This document shows, in pieces, positions 20,235 to 31,500 of a stretch of 64,000 bases of DNA (position 1 is the first letter of the stretch; each line of letters begins with the position of its first letter). The position numbers and the translations under genes were made by a program. The stretch spans positions 2,294,001 through 2,358,000 of the forward strand of contig NC_084727.1 in NCBI RefSeq assembly GCF_033807575.1, given 5' to 3'. A model generated the notes under the pieces. The model saw only the letters and a program-made list of their open reading frames with translations, searched no databases and was not told the origin of the DNA. The DNA comes from Cydia pomonella. Its lineage: Eukaryota > Arthropoda > Insecta > Lepidoptera > Tortricidae.

Positions 20235-20382
20235 GTGATTATTATTTATTCTATTGTATATTATTTTATAATTGTATGATGATTATTGATGATCATTTCA
20301 TTTCAAAGAATTGGAAGGAACTAATTGCTTAAATTTAGGATGCCCGGCAGACGCACTATCGGCCATTTGGGAGCTAGCAGAC
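20235..20382 (+). repeat. Second copy of a LINE-B tail with its downstream flank
   Basis: Matches 5540-5728: the AT-rich tail, a short ATTTCATTTC run, then the same roughly 70-bp non-LINE sequence ending GGGAGCTAGCAGAC. Confidence 0.6.
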
Positions 20383-20590
20383 TGTTGGTTTTATTTAATA
20401 ATATTTATAAACAAAAATCAATCATATAATATAATCAAATATATGCCCCAATGACAACCAGTCTGTGAAGGAACATTTTAAAGACGGGCGTTTTTCCAAG
20501 CCTTGTCCATCATTAAAAATTGTTTTAAAATAAGTACCTTTAGTGTAGAAAAGTACATATAGTTTACTAACCTATTTTTATATCTAGTTA

Positions 20591-20781
20591 GGGCTTGTGC
20601 ACAAATCACGCGAGGTTTTTTCGGCTAAATTTTGACCCGACCCCCCCCCCCCCCCCCCCCCCTCACCCTTGGTTATATTTGGTGAGGTTCTTGGCTAACG
20701 ACTCCCCCAACGTGATCTGTCGTGACGTTTTCGTGACCCCCCCTCCCCCTATCGAACCTCGCGTGATTTGTGCATAAGCCC
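20591..20781. mobile_element. MITE with 27-bp ends and a poly-C core
   Basis: The inverted ends GGGCTTGTGCACAAATCACG / CGTGATTTGTGCATAAGCCC are flanked by TTA on both sides (20588-20590 and 20782-20784). The interior has a run of more than 20 C. A 3-bp TTA duplication suggests a PIF/Harbinger-type mobiliser. Confidence 0.7.
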
Positions 20782-20860
20782 TTAAGAATATTACTAACAA
20801 TCTATGGACTTACATATATGGTTCCAAATAAAGATTCTATTCTATTGACCTTATACTCAC

Positions 20861-21594
20861 CATGAACACTAGTTGCCTTTGATTGCTGCAACTCCTCAGG
20901 GCCCAGCACCAGATCATCGTTTATCTCATGCTTAGTGTAGGTACAGGTTTCCCCACACCTCAGGGCCCAGCACCAGTTCATCCTTTATCTCATTCTTGGT
21001 GTACAGGTCTCCCCATACCTCGCTCAGCACACTCACTGCTGCCAGGTTCCTCCTTCACATGTATCTCTTCTTTGAGAGGTACAGGGTGAGTATTTACAAG
21101 TAAATTATCCTCTTTTAATGTAGAGTCATGTTTTACAGACGCTTTTTCTTCACATTCATGCTCAAGTACTTCATCTCCTTACTTCACGCAGGCTAGATCA
21201 GGTACGAGAAAATGTTTCTTCGTACTAGCAAGGGCATATTGCGCAGACGTTTTCACTTTTCACTGTGTATTGTATTTTTCCGCTGTTTCACTTCGTCTTT
21301 CACGCATACATCATCAGTCATAAGCAAATCGTCCTCAACACAGGCAAAGTCAGGTTCTACAGAGGTTTTCTCTTTAAAGCACCCTTGTGAAAGTGTATTG
21401 TCTACCTTTTCCTGCTGTATAATTTGTACGAGTTCGTCTTTTACACATACAGGTCCATTTGATACAGGCTTAGTTTTCACAGACGCCTCTTCCATGAACT
21501 CCTGCGCAAGACAGTCTATTGCGTCAACAAATACTTTTATCTCCGCATATTCGGATTCCTCTCTTACTAGCACTAGTTGTACATTCTCGGACAT
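20861..21594 (-). pseudogene. Broken VKEE/VKDE exon, pseudogene E
   Basis: On the minus strand an ATG at 21594 starts MSENVQLVLVREES and stays open to a stop at 21253. The next frame continues the same kind of sequence with one in-frame stop (near 21185), then two more frame changes (about 21020 and 20945). The region ends in a good phase-1 donor, CATG|GTGAGT, at 20861. Along it are repeated acidic modules VCVKDEL, VCVKDEV, HVKEEPGS and IKDELVLGP, the same as in genes A and B. A unit of about 62 bp containing the KDELVLGP motif is duplicated in tandem (20894-20955 and 20958-21017). No finger exon follows on this strand. I read it as an inactivated N-terminal part of a family member. Sequencing errors could explain some, but probably not all, of the breaks. 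Confidence 0.65.
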
Positions 21595-21689
21595 AGCAGC
21601 CAAGTAAATTGAATAAAGAATTAATATGTTATATTTATTTGATACAATAAGAAATAACTTCAACAAAAAGCTATTTTATTCCCATCCGA

Positions 21690-22012
21690 CACCATTACTT
21701 TCTATCACCGCACCGCCCGCCGTCGGCAGGGTGTTCATCCTCACACCCTAGAACCTAAATGGTCACGCACTGTGCGGTTTAAGAGGAACTTCCTCCCGCG
21801 CACGCTCCGGTTGTGGAATGAGCTACCTGCCGAGGTTTTCGCGAGGGTCTACAGTATGAGGTTCTTCAAAAAAGAAGTGTACAGATTTTTAAAGGGTCGG
21901 CAACGCGCATGTACACCTCTGGAGTTGCAGGCGTCCATAGGCTACGGTGACTGCTTACCATCAGGCGGGCCGTATGCTTGCTTGCCACCGTCGTGGTATA
22001 AAAAAAAAAACC
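21690..22012 (+). mobile_element. LINE (family A) 3' fragment with readable ORF end
   Basis: Encodes NFLPRTLRLWNELPAEVF followed by MRFFKKEVYRFLKG, the typical C-terminal end of a non-LTR reverse transcriptase ORF, then the shared tail GGAGTTGCAGGCGTCCATAG and an A-run. It is 5'-truncated. Confidence 0.75.
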
Positions 22013-22548
22013 ACCTCAGCTGAAATTGACAGATGACAAACGCTGTCAGTGGCACAGGTGCAAATAGCAAGTATGTAATCGATCCATTTATCCCAGTTTT
22101 ATTTCATTCTACCATTCTACCTACCATACGTATACGGTTCTGATTGAGGTCTGAGTCCGATTCTGGAGGTCAAAGTATTCTTTGAACCCCAGAATAATAA
22201 TATGAGTATTATATTTAATACTCATTCAGAGCTGAGGGTTATGATTTACTGTTTAGTAAAGAGTTCGGTTGTATAACACGTTTCAAAATGGTTTCAAACG
22301 TAAAACTGCTGCCTCATTGACACAATCGCTGTTTTTTTTGTTTCCGAACGTACCGCGTCTGTCTACCTGTACTGTCAGTCATGTTATTTCGTACGTATGT
22401 CGTATTTAATTCCAATAGATTCACCGCAAAGAAAACTTTAATACCACTATTAGATTCTAATCTATAAATTTAGCTGGTCAAGCTTTATCTTTATGTATTT
22501 AAGCCGCAATATTCAACATAATTCCAATATTTATAGTGATATGATACC

Positions 22549-25500
22549 ATGGATTTTTCAAGAGTATGCAGAACTTGTCTTAGTACAACTGATTTGAGGC
22601 CCATATTCGATTCGAATGCGGATCACAGGCGGCATGCTACTGCTGTGTTCATTACTACAGGCATAAAGGTAAGTTACTGTTTGAGCTAAGCTATTAAGAT
22701 TATTACAAAGGTAATGATTACCCAGGTAGTTATTAATATCTATGTAATTTTCATGCCATTTCAATTTAGGCACATTACAATGCACTTATGAATAGGGTTG
22801 CCATACGTCCCGTACATACGGGACTGTCACCGTTTTTAAGTACCGCGTCCCGTATTTTTTCCCCGTCTCGTTTTTGTCCCGTGTATCAATACCGCTGCAG
22901 AATACGTAGAATACGTATATAAATAGTCACAATCATTTATTTCTAACAAAGCTCTTCCAGAAAACATGTCAATTATTATATGTAACAATTACAGTTTTTT
23001 GTAATTAATTTAATTGATATTAACAAATATAGAATTTGTATAAATGGAAAAGTACTTAAATAAATAAGTAAAAGAATTAAAATATATTATATATATTTAT
23101 AATCTGACAAATTGCCATAAAATACGAAAAGATTTGGTATTGTTCCTTATCTAAACTGTATCGTTGACTACTATACTTTGTATCTTCCAGGCCTGTTCCG
23201 CAGTGAGTGTGTAAATAGCACATTACTTAACATTTACAAAAATTGCTTACAGGTAGAACTAAACGATGGCCTACCGCAGCAAATGTGCACAACATGCTTT
23301 AACCACATCAACAGTTCCCTAAAATTCCGCAGACAGTGTAAAGACTCGGAAAAGCTTCTTCAACTACACCAAACTAGCGATTCAAATAAAGAAGCATTAA
23401 CTAACAGTAACATAATAGACAATTGTGACACTGAAGATTTAAAATTTGATATTCTGAAGACGGAATTGAAATATGAATTTGAAATGCCAGACGAATTGGA
23501 AACTGTCAAATGTGAAGATTTGGGTGAAGTAGATGATAATCCGCTCGGCTGTTTTACTGAAAGTACAGAGAAAGAGAAGAGTTGTGATGTACCGAAAGAT
23601 ATGAAGGTGATAGAAAATAAAAAGTGTGACAAAAAAAGCAAAGTGCAAAGGTAATTTATATTTTATTTAGGAGTTCCGGGCAACCTCGGCCGAATTTCAC
23701 CTTCCCATACAAGCGGAGTTTCATTCTCATTTTTTTTTTTCAATTAAATTTATTTTTCTTTCAATCATTTACTGTTCTGTCTGTTCTTACGCTGTTAACA
23801 CATTCACTGCCGGGAACCGATCTGGTGGGCGCTCGTGAACTTTGTTCAGATGCCGGACAACCCGCTGTTTTGTACGCAGCTATAGACCACCGGTTTCTGG
23901 GGTAGTGCGCCGTTTTTTGTCTGGCAGCGAATGTGTTAAAATGCCTTTGTGGCCATTTGTTAAAAGTTAAAGTTTTTTGACTTTTTTATAATACTACAAG
24001 GCAAACGATTACCGCCGCCCATGGACACCCCCTTCACTAGAGGGGTTGTACTTGCGTGCCGCCCTAAGATGGGAGTACGCTCTTTTCATGAAGGTTTGAA
24101 GGGTATTGGTCTAGAAATACCTGCCATTATGGTGCGACACTTCATTTCACAGTTTAGCAAGTTTCATTAAATTATTGTACCAACCAGTCAACCAATCAAC
24201 CAGACTACCAAGTCAACCAACCAACCAGGGTGCGGGGTGTTAGAGTTGACAACGCGCATGTAACTCCTCTGTTGCAGGCGTCCATAGGCTACGGTAACCG
24301 CTTACCTCCAGGTGGGCCGTATGCTTATTTGCCACCGACGTAACATTAAAAAAAATTGGTGTGTATTAGAGTGTCCTGCACGATATGCGGCAAGGACCTG
24401 TCAGTGCGGAGTATCCGCGCGCACCTCACGGCGCGGCACGCGGCCGACGGGCTCCGGTGCGGGGTGCGTAGAATAGATTAACTATGATCCTAATAGAGAA
24501 GTAAAATCTAACGCCCTTATTCATAAACGTCTACTAAAGTTTGCGCACTAGTGCGGTAAAGTAGCACCATATATACTGTAAAATATATACTTTTGAATTC
24601 ACATTTTAGAAATTTTTCTATATTTGGAAAAGTTATCTGTGATGTCAGATTCTTTAGGCGCGTTGTTTCATCCGCTACTATTGATGCTGACCCTACCTGA
24701 TTGTGGTTTATTTTCTTTTGTTGCTTTACTCTTTTTCGCGACAATGAATGACTTTTTATTTTATTTGGGTTTATAATAACTGTTTGCTTAATCAAAGATA
24801 AATTCATTAAGATGCGTAAGACAATTTCGTGCTTCGAATTTGACAGGTAAACGAGATGGCGCTGTATAGCTCTATATACATTTTGCGGTAACTCTAATTG
24901 TCATAAGTTGACGTTTGACAAATCAGTGACCGCAAAACATATGGCGCAGCACAGCGCCATCTGTTTTGGATGTCAAACTAAGGGCCACGTTCTTTTCACA
25001 ATCGTTTGTCCCTTTCCGACGTATCGGTATGATGGAAAGGGACAAACTATTATTAGCGGCTTGTCAACTTTAGTAGACGTTTATGAATAAGGGGGTAAGA
25101 AAAGAACGTGGCCCTTAGTTTGACATCCACAACAGATGGCGCTGTTATGACAATCAGAGTTACCACAAAATGCAGCTGTACAGCGCCATCTCGTTTACCT
25201 GTCAATTTCGAAGCACAAAATTGTCTTGTCTAATCAATGTATCTTTGATAATAGCAAGCAGTTATTATAAACTCAAATAAAAAGTCATTAATTATCGCGA
25301 AAAAGAGTAAAGCAACAAAAGAAAATAAACCACAATAATGTACAAGGCGTATAAGCCCAATAGGATTGTGTACTAAAGAAAAAGTCAATAAAGCCTCCAG
25401 TGGCCTGGGCCAGAGTCGGCAGCTTACGGAGCGTCAGCGTTTTCAAGAATTTGGGACGGGCTCCGCCTTGCGCCTAGAGGTCCAGAGCGTTAATAGCTGC

Positions 25501-28500
25501 GTAACTTTTTCTTTAATGTATGACATGTATTTGTGACATTATCTAGGAAAAGGGACCTTATTGTCGGAGGCGCTGTCGCCATTATCAACGATGCTCCCAT
25601 ATTATAAACAACGCCGCGTAAGTGCGGCGTAAGCGCCATCGACAATAAGGTCCCTTTTCATAGATAATATCACATTTAAGTTTATAATTTACATATTTAG
25701 TAGTGTGCCTACTTAATATACATAAATCAAAACGGACAGGAACTCTGTCTATTACATCTTTACGCTTAAACCGCTGAACCGATTTAGATTAAATTTTGTA
25801 TGGAGATATTCAGTAGGTCAGAAACTAGGTCAGATGCTTAAATGTGACGTGATGGTGTGATACAGGTACTGGAGCGTTGTTAACAACGCTCGAATACTAA
25901 TGCGGTTCTATGCGACTTAGTCGCCATCTAAATAAATATTATAGGGATATTCTTACACAAATTGACTAAGCCCCACGGTAAGCTCAAGAAGGCTTATGTT
26001 GTGGGTACTCAGACAACGATATATATAATATACAAATACTTAAATACATAGAAATCCAGGACTCAGGAACAAATATCTGTGCTCATCACACAAATACATG
26101 CCCTTACCGGGATTCGAACCCTGGACCATCGGCTTCATAGGCTGGGTCACTACCCACTAGGCCGGACCGGTTAGCCGTGGAACGTCACAAATATAATTTG
26201 ATGCTTCCTAGTTGTAAATAACTGTTGTTTCAGTATTGCAAGTTAGAGCACGGCAGCAAAGAGGCGCTCGCGGCACACGTGGCAAAGTGTGCGTTGAAGA
26301 AGAAACGCGTGTCCGACTCGGTACGATCAGCTTTAATCTGTCAAATTTGAGGCACGAATTTGTCTTAGATTTTTTTAAAGTCAAAGTCGATATAGGGAGC
26401 GTGCATGAACTGTAGGAGGCAGCACAGGAGCCGTCAGATTTTTGGCGCGAGGCGTAAATGTGATGTTTATTGTTCCGATGTAGCTCACAAGATGGCGGAA
26501 CTTACTATGCACAAGAAAACACGTGACGTGTGAATGTACATGTTTATTGTTCCGATTCAGGCCACGAGATGGCAGACCCTCCAACGCGCACGGTCCCTAT
26601 ATTCTTTATTCAAATAGGCCTAGCAACAAGCACTTTTAAATTGTCGTGTTTAACAAATATCGTCTTAAGCTGAATTTTTTTTTTAGGTTCTTTTTCGTAG
26701 GTAGTTTTAATTTTAGGTTACATTTTATTATAAGTTTGTTATAATTTAAGTATGTTTTTTGCTTGTAACAAAGTCGGAGTCATCGGAATATTATTGTTAT
26801 TAAAAAAACTTGAATGCCAAAATGTTCGATGTACTCCTCAATTAAGCTCTTCTGATGAAGAATGAAGGAACTCCAGGATAGTACTGTCTTCTTTTTATTA
26901 ACTTAACAACTAGATACTGTAACGTTTAGGTATTTGGATAAAAATATGTGTAGTCGCTTTGGCTATATGGACTATATGGTGCAGTCTTGAATTATTATAG
27001 ATATGTCAAACTTAACAGTAAGAATTTCACAAAAGAGTCGTTAAACTCTAAAATTGTATACAAGTACTAATCTAGAAACTTTCTAGAATAAAATCTGAAT
27101 GTAAAAATACGGATTACCTATTGTACACATTGAGTTATCAATTTCATAATTCATAACTCAATGTGTACAATTTCAATCACACTTAATATAACGGTGTTTC
27201 ATCTTTCATGTAGTCTTGTGTACTATAATAGGCTTTAGAGATAAGCTTACGTTATAATTTTTTTTAATTTATTGACAGACAATTCAGTGATATTCGGAAG
27301 TGTAACCTTTTGAACGCTTTATGTCATAAACACAAACATCCTTCAAACGCCATGATCCCGGGCGCAAGCAATCAAACAAACATTCAGCAAATAGACCACA
27401 GGGGCCCTTTTACATGTCCAATTTTTATAATCTATAAAAATAACAAAATACAATTACAAATATGGAATAAATGATATATTGGATACTTTATTAGAGATGT
27501 ATACAGTCTCAAAATCTCGAATTACACAAAAAAATGTGATAAAAAATACAAACAACAAATACTAAAATTCTTTAGAGATGTAAGTCTTTAAGTGTCATTA
27601 AATTATCCTTAGAGATGTAAAGGGTCTCCAAGACTTGAATTCTTATATAAATAATTAAAAGACATGAAATTAAATCAGACAAACAGACAAAAACCGAATG
27701 AAGTGTCTAAAGTTAATGCCACAAAAAAGTTACATACTTATAACATAACATGTAGCCCGTGTAAGCTTAAACAGACCGGTCTCCACAAACAGGACCTATT
27801 CAATAGTTTGACGCGTATCTCAGACATCGCCTCCCTCAACCTTCATTCGGGAAAGTGGCGCAAGGAAAGGGAAAGTGGGCAAGAGGGCTAGTGTATACCT
27901 TACTTTAAAGTGTGAAGGTTACTTTGACAGCGTCCGCCATAACACCTATAATTGTCCTTGGCGCTATGGGCACGACTAGTAACGACGACTAGGTGTTCTT
28001 GGCGTTCAAAAGGTTAAACTAGTGAAGCAATGAAATGAACGATATTTTAAATTAGATTTTTCTTTTGATTGTCGCAGGGTAAGGAATTAGTATCGTGTGA
28101 CGTATGCAACAAGCGAATGCAGCGGAGCAGTCTGCGCGCGCACCAGGCCGTCAAGCACAAAGGTCTTGGGCCAGTATGTGAGGTACGTAAGTTAGCTGTA
28201 AGCCGAGTCACGCAATCAACGACCAGATGGAGCTTTGACGATCGGTCTGGCCTAGTGGGTTGCCCTGCCTATGAAGCCGATGGTCCTGGGGTCGCATCCC
28301 GGTATGGGTCGAGGTCCGTTAATCCACCTCTATTTCAAATTCTCTTTGGTTATATCATAATAATGGTGTTTTTTGTAGCATTGTGGGCGTCGTTTCGGTA
28401 ACAAGTTGCGACTGAGCGAGCATCTTCGCGCCAAACACGGCTATGACAAGCTGCAGTGCAACCACTGCGAGTTCAAAAGCTCCAGTCGAGCTGCCCTTGA

Positions 28501-31500
28501 GGTAAATACTACAATAAGTATATAACAATATAATAATAAAACATTTATTTCAGACAGAGCCCATATCATTTTGTTAGGAAATCTTAAAAACGAATTATTA
28601 ATTGATGTACTACATTAGCTGTAATGCAATTAAAATTAAAATATAAAAAGTAAAATAAAATAAATATATAAACATAATAAACACAACATTATACGGTCAG
28701 CAGTGTTTGACAACGTGAATATAAACTTAAGCCTTAAGGCATTCATATTTCATATTAATTTATTAAGTATTGATTATACATTGTCAGGTTAATTAAATGT
28801 ACAATTACACAAATTCAATTTAACATTAATAACATAAGAAAAAATAGTTATTGTGGTAACAGGCACAGATAGATTAAATACGGTCAATATGCACAGCGGA
28901 TGTCATTCCAGATCTAGAGCAGAGCCCAACTGGGGAAGTACCTCCACCTTACAGAAAATCGCAGCCAAATAACACTAGACCCTACTCATAGTGCCAGTAG
29001 TTGCCAGAGCTCAACGAGGGTGGGAGGGGGTTAGGGTCGGCAACGCGCATGTAACTCCTCTGGAGTTGCAGGCGTACATAGGCTACGGATACTGCTTACC
29101 ATCAGGCAGGCCGTATGCTTGTTTGCCACCGACGTAGTATTAAAAAAAAATATATATATATACATATTTGGAATTAAAAAGTTCAGCATTATTGTGCACA
29201 ATATAATTTATACATTTAAGTAATTTTTATTTCATTTCGTTAGAAATTCAGAGAAGGAACAGTAGACCTTCTGTAGCAGAAGTGATTTTAGCTCGTAATA
29301 TAAAAGGAAAAAGTGCACGTCAGCCTTCAAAAAATTTAAATAAACGTTTAAATACACAAAATAACCTCACATTAGTTTATAGGTATTGAGTTTATAGTTT
29401 TAGTTATAGGAGGCTCTTATGTTTTTTTTTTATACCACGACGGTGGCAAGCAAGCATACGGCCCGCCTGATGGTAAGCAGTCACCGTAGCCCATGGACGC
29501 CTGCAACTCCAGAGGTGTTACGTGCGCGTTGCCGACCCTTTAAAAATCTGTTATTATGTAATAATATAATTAACTTTTTTATTGTCACTTAGAGAAAAGT
29601 GCAATTTAAAAAATGTACAAGTACTATTTACTATAACCTACGTATAGGCCGTGTTGTACGTATTGTGAACTACTTACCTTTTATTTTGCTACACCCTTTT
29701 CAGGGTCCATGTATGTAACATATATTGGTATGCAAATAAAAATCTATCTCTATCTAAATATATTAAGTGATTACCTTTGTATAATGTTATAAACCAGCTA
29801 AGCTTTTCTTCAAGAGATTTTACTTAAATATCGTGCCCTTTACCGCACTACGAGTTTTACAATTATACTCCATATAGGCGTGTAATAGTACATTACGATA
29901 CAAGTGCGAAAAATAGGAAAATCCTAATTATTACTTATTATAGGGAATTACCGCTTCGCACATGTATCGTACAACGTGTTGTAGTACATAAGGCCCTTTA
30001 AGTTTTCGACATAGTTACGTAATGTGCTATAGCACTAGTGCGGTAAACATCACATGTACAGTCAAGTGTAAAAATATGAGTGTACACATCTTACTCAAAA
30101 ATATGTCCCATAGCAATTCAATTCAATTCAAATATACTTTATTCATGTAGGCCTAGCAACAAGCACTTATGAATAGTAAGACAGTATTACATATAATTAT
30201 CTTAAGCTAATTATCAGAGCAATTTATTGATGTTGTAAATATTATTCCTTATATAATACTAATGAATATAATTCATAGATCAAATTTAATACTAAAAATT
30301 TCACAAAATATAGTCATACAAAAAAAAATGTATAAAAAATACTATTCTTGATTGTTTCTAGAATAAATTCTAAATGTCAAACAAATATAATAAAAACAAC
30401 AAAGGAAATACATGCATTGGAATATCCATTTCATCATCATTATTCAAATATAATAAATAATTAATCATTTCGAATCACAATTAATCCCACGTTGTTTTAT
30501 CATTCATGTAGTCTTGTGTGGTATAATAAGCTTTAGAAATAAGTTTACGCTTTACATAGCATCTTATTCCAGTGTAATAAGAGCGTAGTACCATATTTAT
30601 GAGAAGATTTATTCGATACTTATTTTTGCACTTGACTGTACTGTAATAATAATATTCCCTACCATTCTCTTACACCAGTCCATCTTTACTTCCAGTTCTT
30701 TCCTCCCTTTGAACTTCCACCAATTTGGATGCGACTATAGGCAAATGCTTACAGAACCATGAAAGACGTCACCGAGGTGAGAAACCTTTCGTCTGCGAAA
30801 CGTGCGGCGCGAAGTTCCACGCGGCATATCTTTTAGCACAGCATCGGCATAGTCACCGCACCGAAAAGCGCATCAAGGTACGACATATACTCTGTATCTT
30901 TAGGTATTCAATTAAAAGTAAACAAAATCTACCCTCAAATGGCTCCGTATGCTAGTTGAGGGTAGATGAAAACATTATATGATCAAACAATGTAGGTTAA
31001 AGTCAGGTCGTTCAATCACAGATCCAGGTGGTTTTGTATTTGGTCGGTTAACCAATAAATGTTATAACTACCCCAAAATGTACAATTTGTTTGTTTACTT
31101 TTATTTAAATACCCAAAGATACAGAGTTATAATACATACATTTTATGCGAATAGTAAATCTTATGCCTTGTTATTTAAACTAATGTTTTATTCTTGTATT
31201 TATTCCTTTCGCATGAATGTCGCAAAGCTTTTAAATCATTAGGTCATTCTATCAAATAATTTTGCTCGATGAATTTAATGATATTCACAAAATTCAACAT
31301 TAACTATCAAAACCTCCAATAAGCCAAAAGGAATTTAGTACAGAGGAGTATCGTCAAAGTAAATTTTGTAGTCTACTAAATTTACTGCCATCTTTCGACA
31401 CAGGACTAAAACTATTAGAATGACATATGGCTATTAGACCCATTTTCTTTCACTCATATGTGTTACATATCAAACAGTGTAGGCCAAAGATATATCGCCA

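Noticed and set aside
23178..23252. Earlier start of gene F exon 2 at the AG near 23192
   Set aside because: Joined in phase 0 to exon 1 it reaches a stop codon within eight codons. The AG at 23251-23252 gives the expected ZAD sequence.
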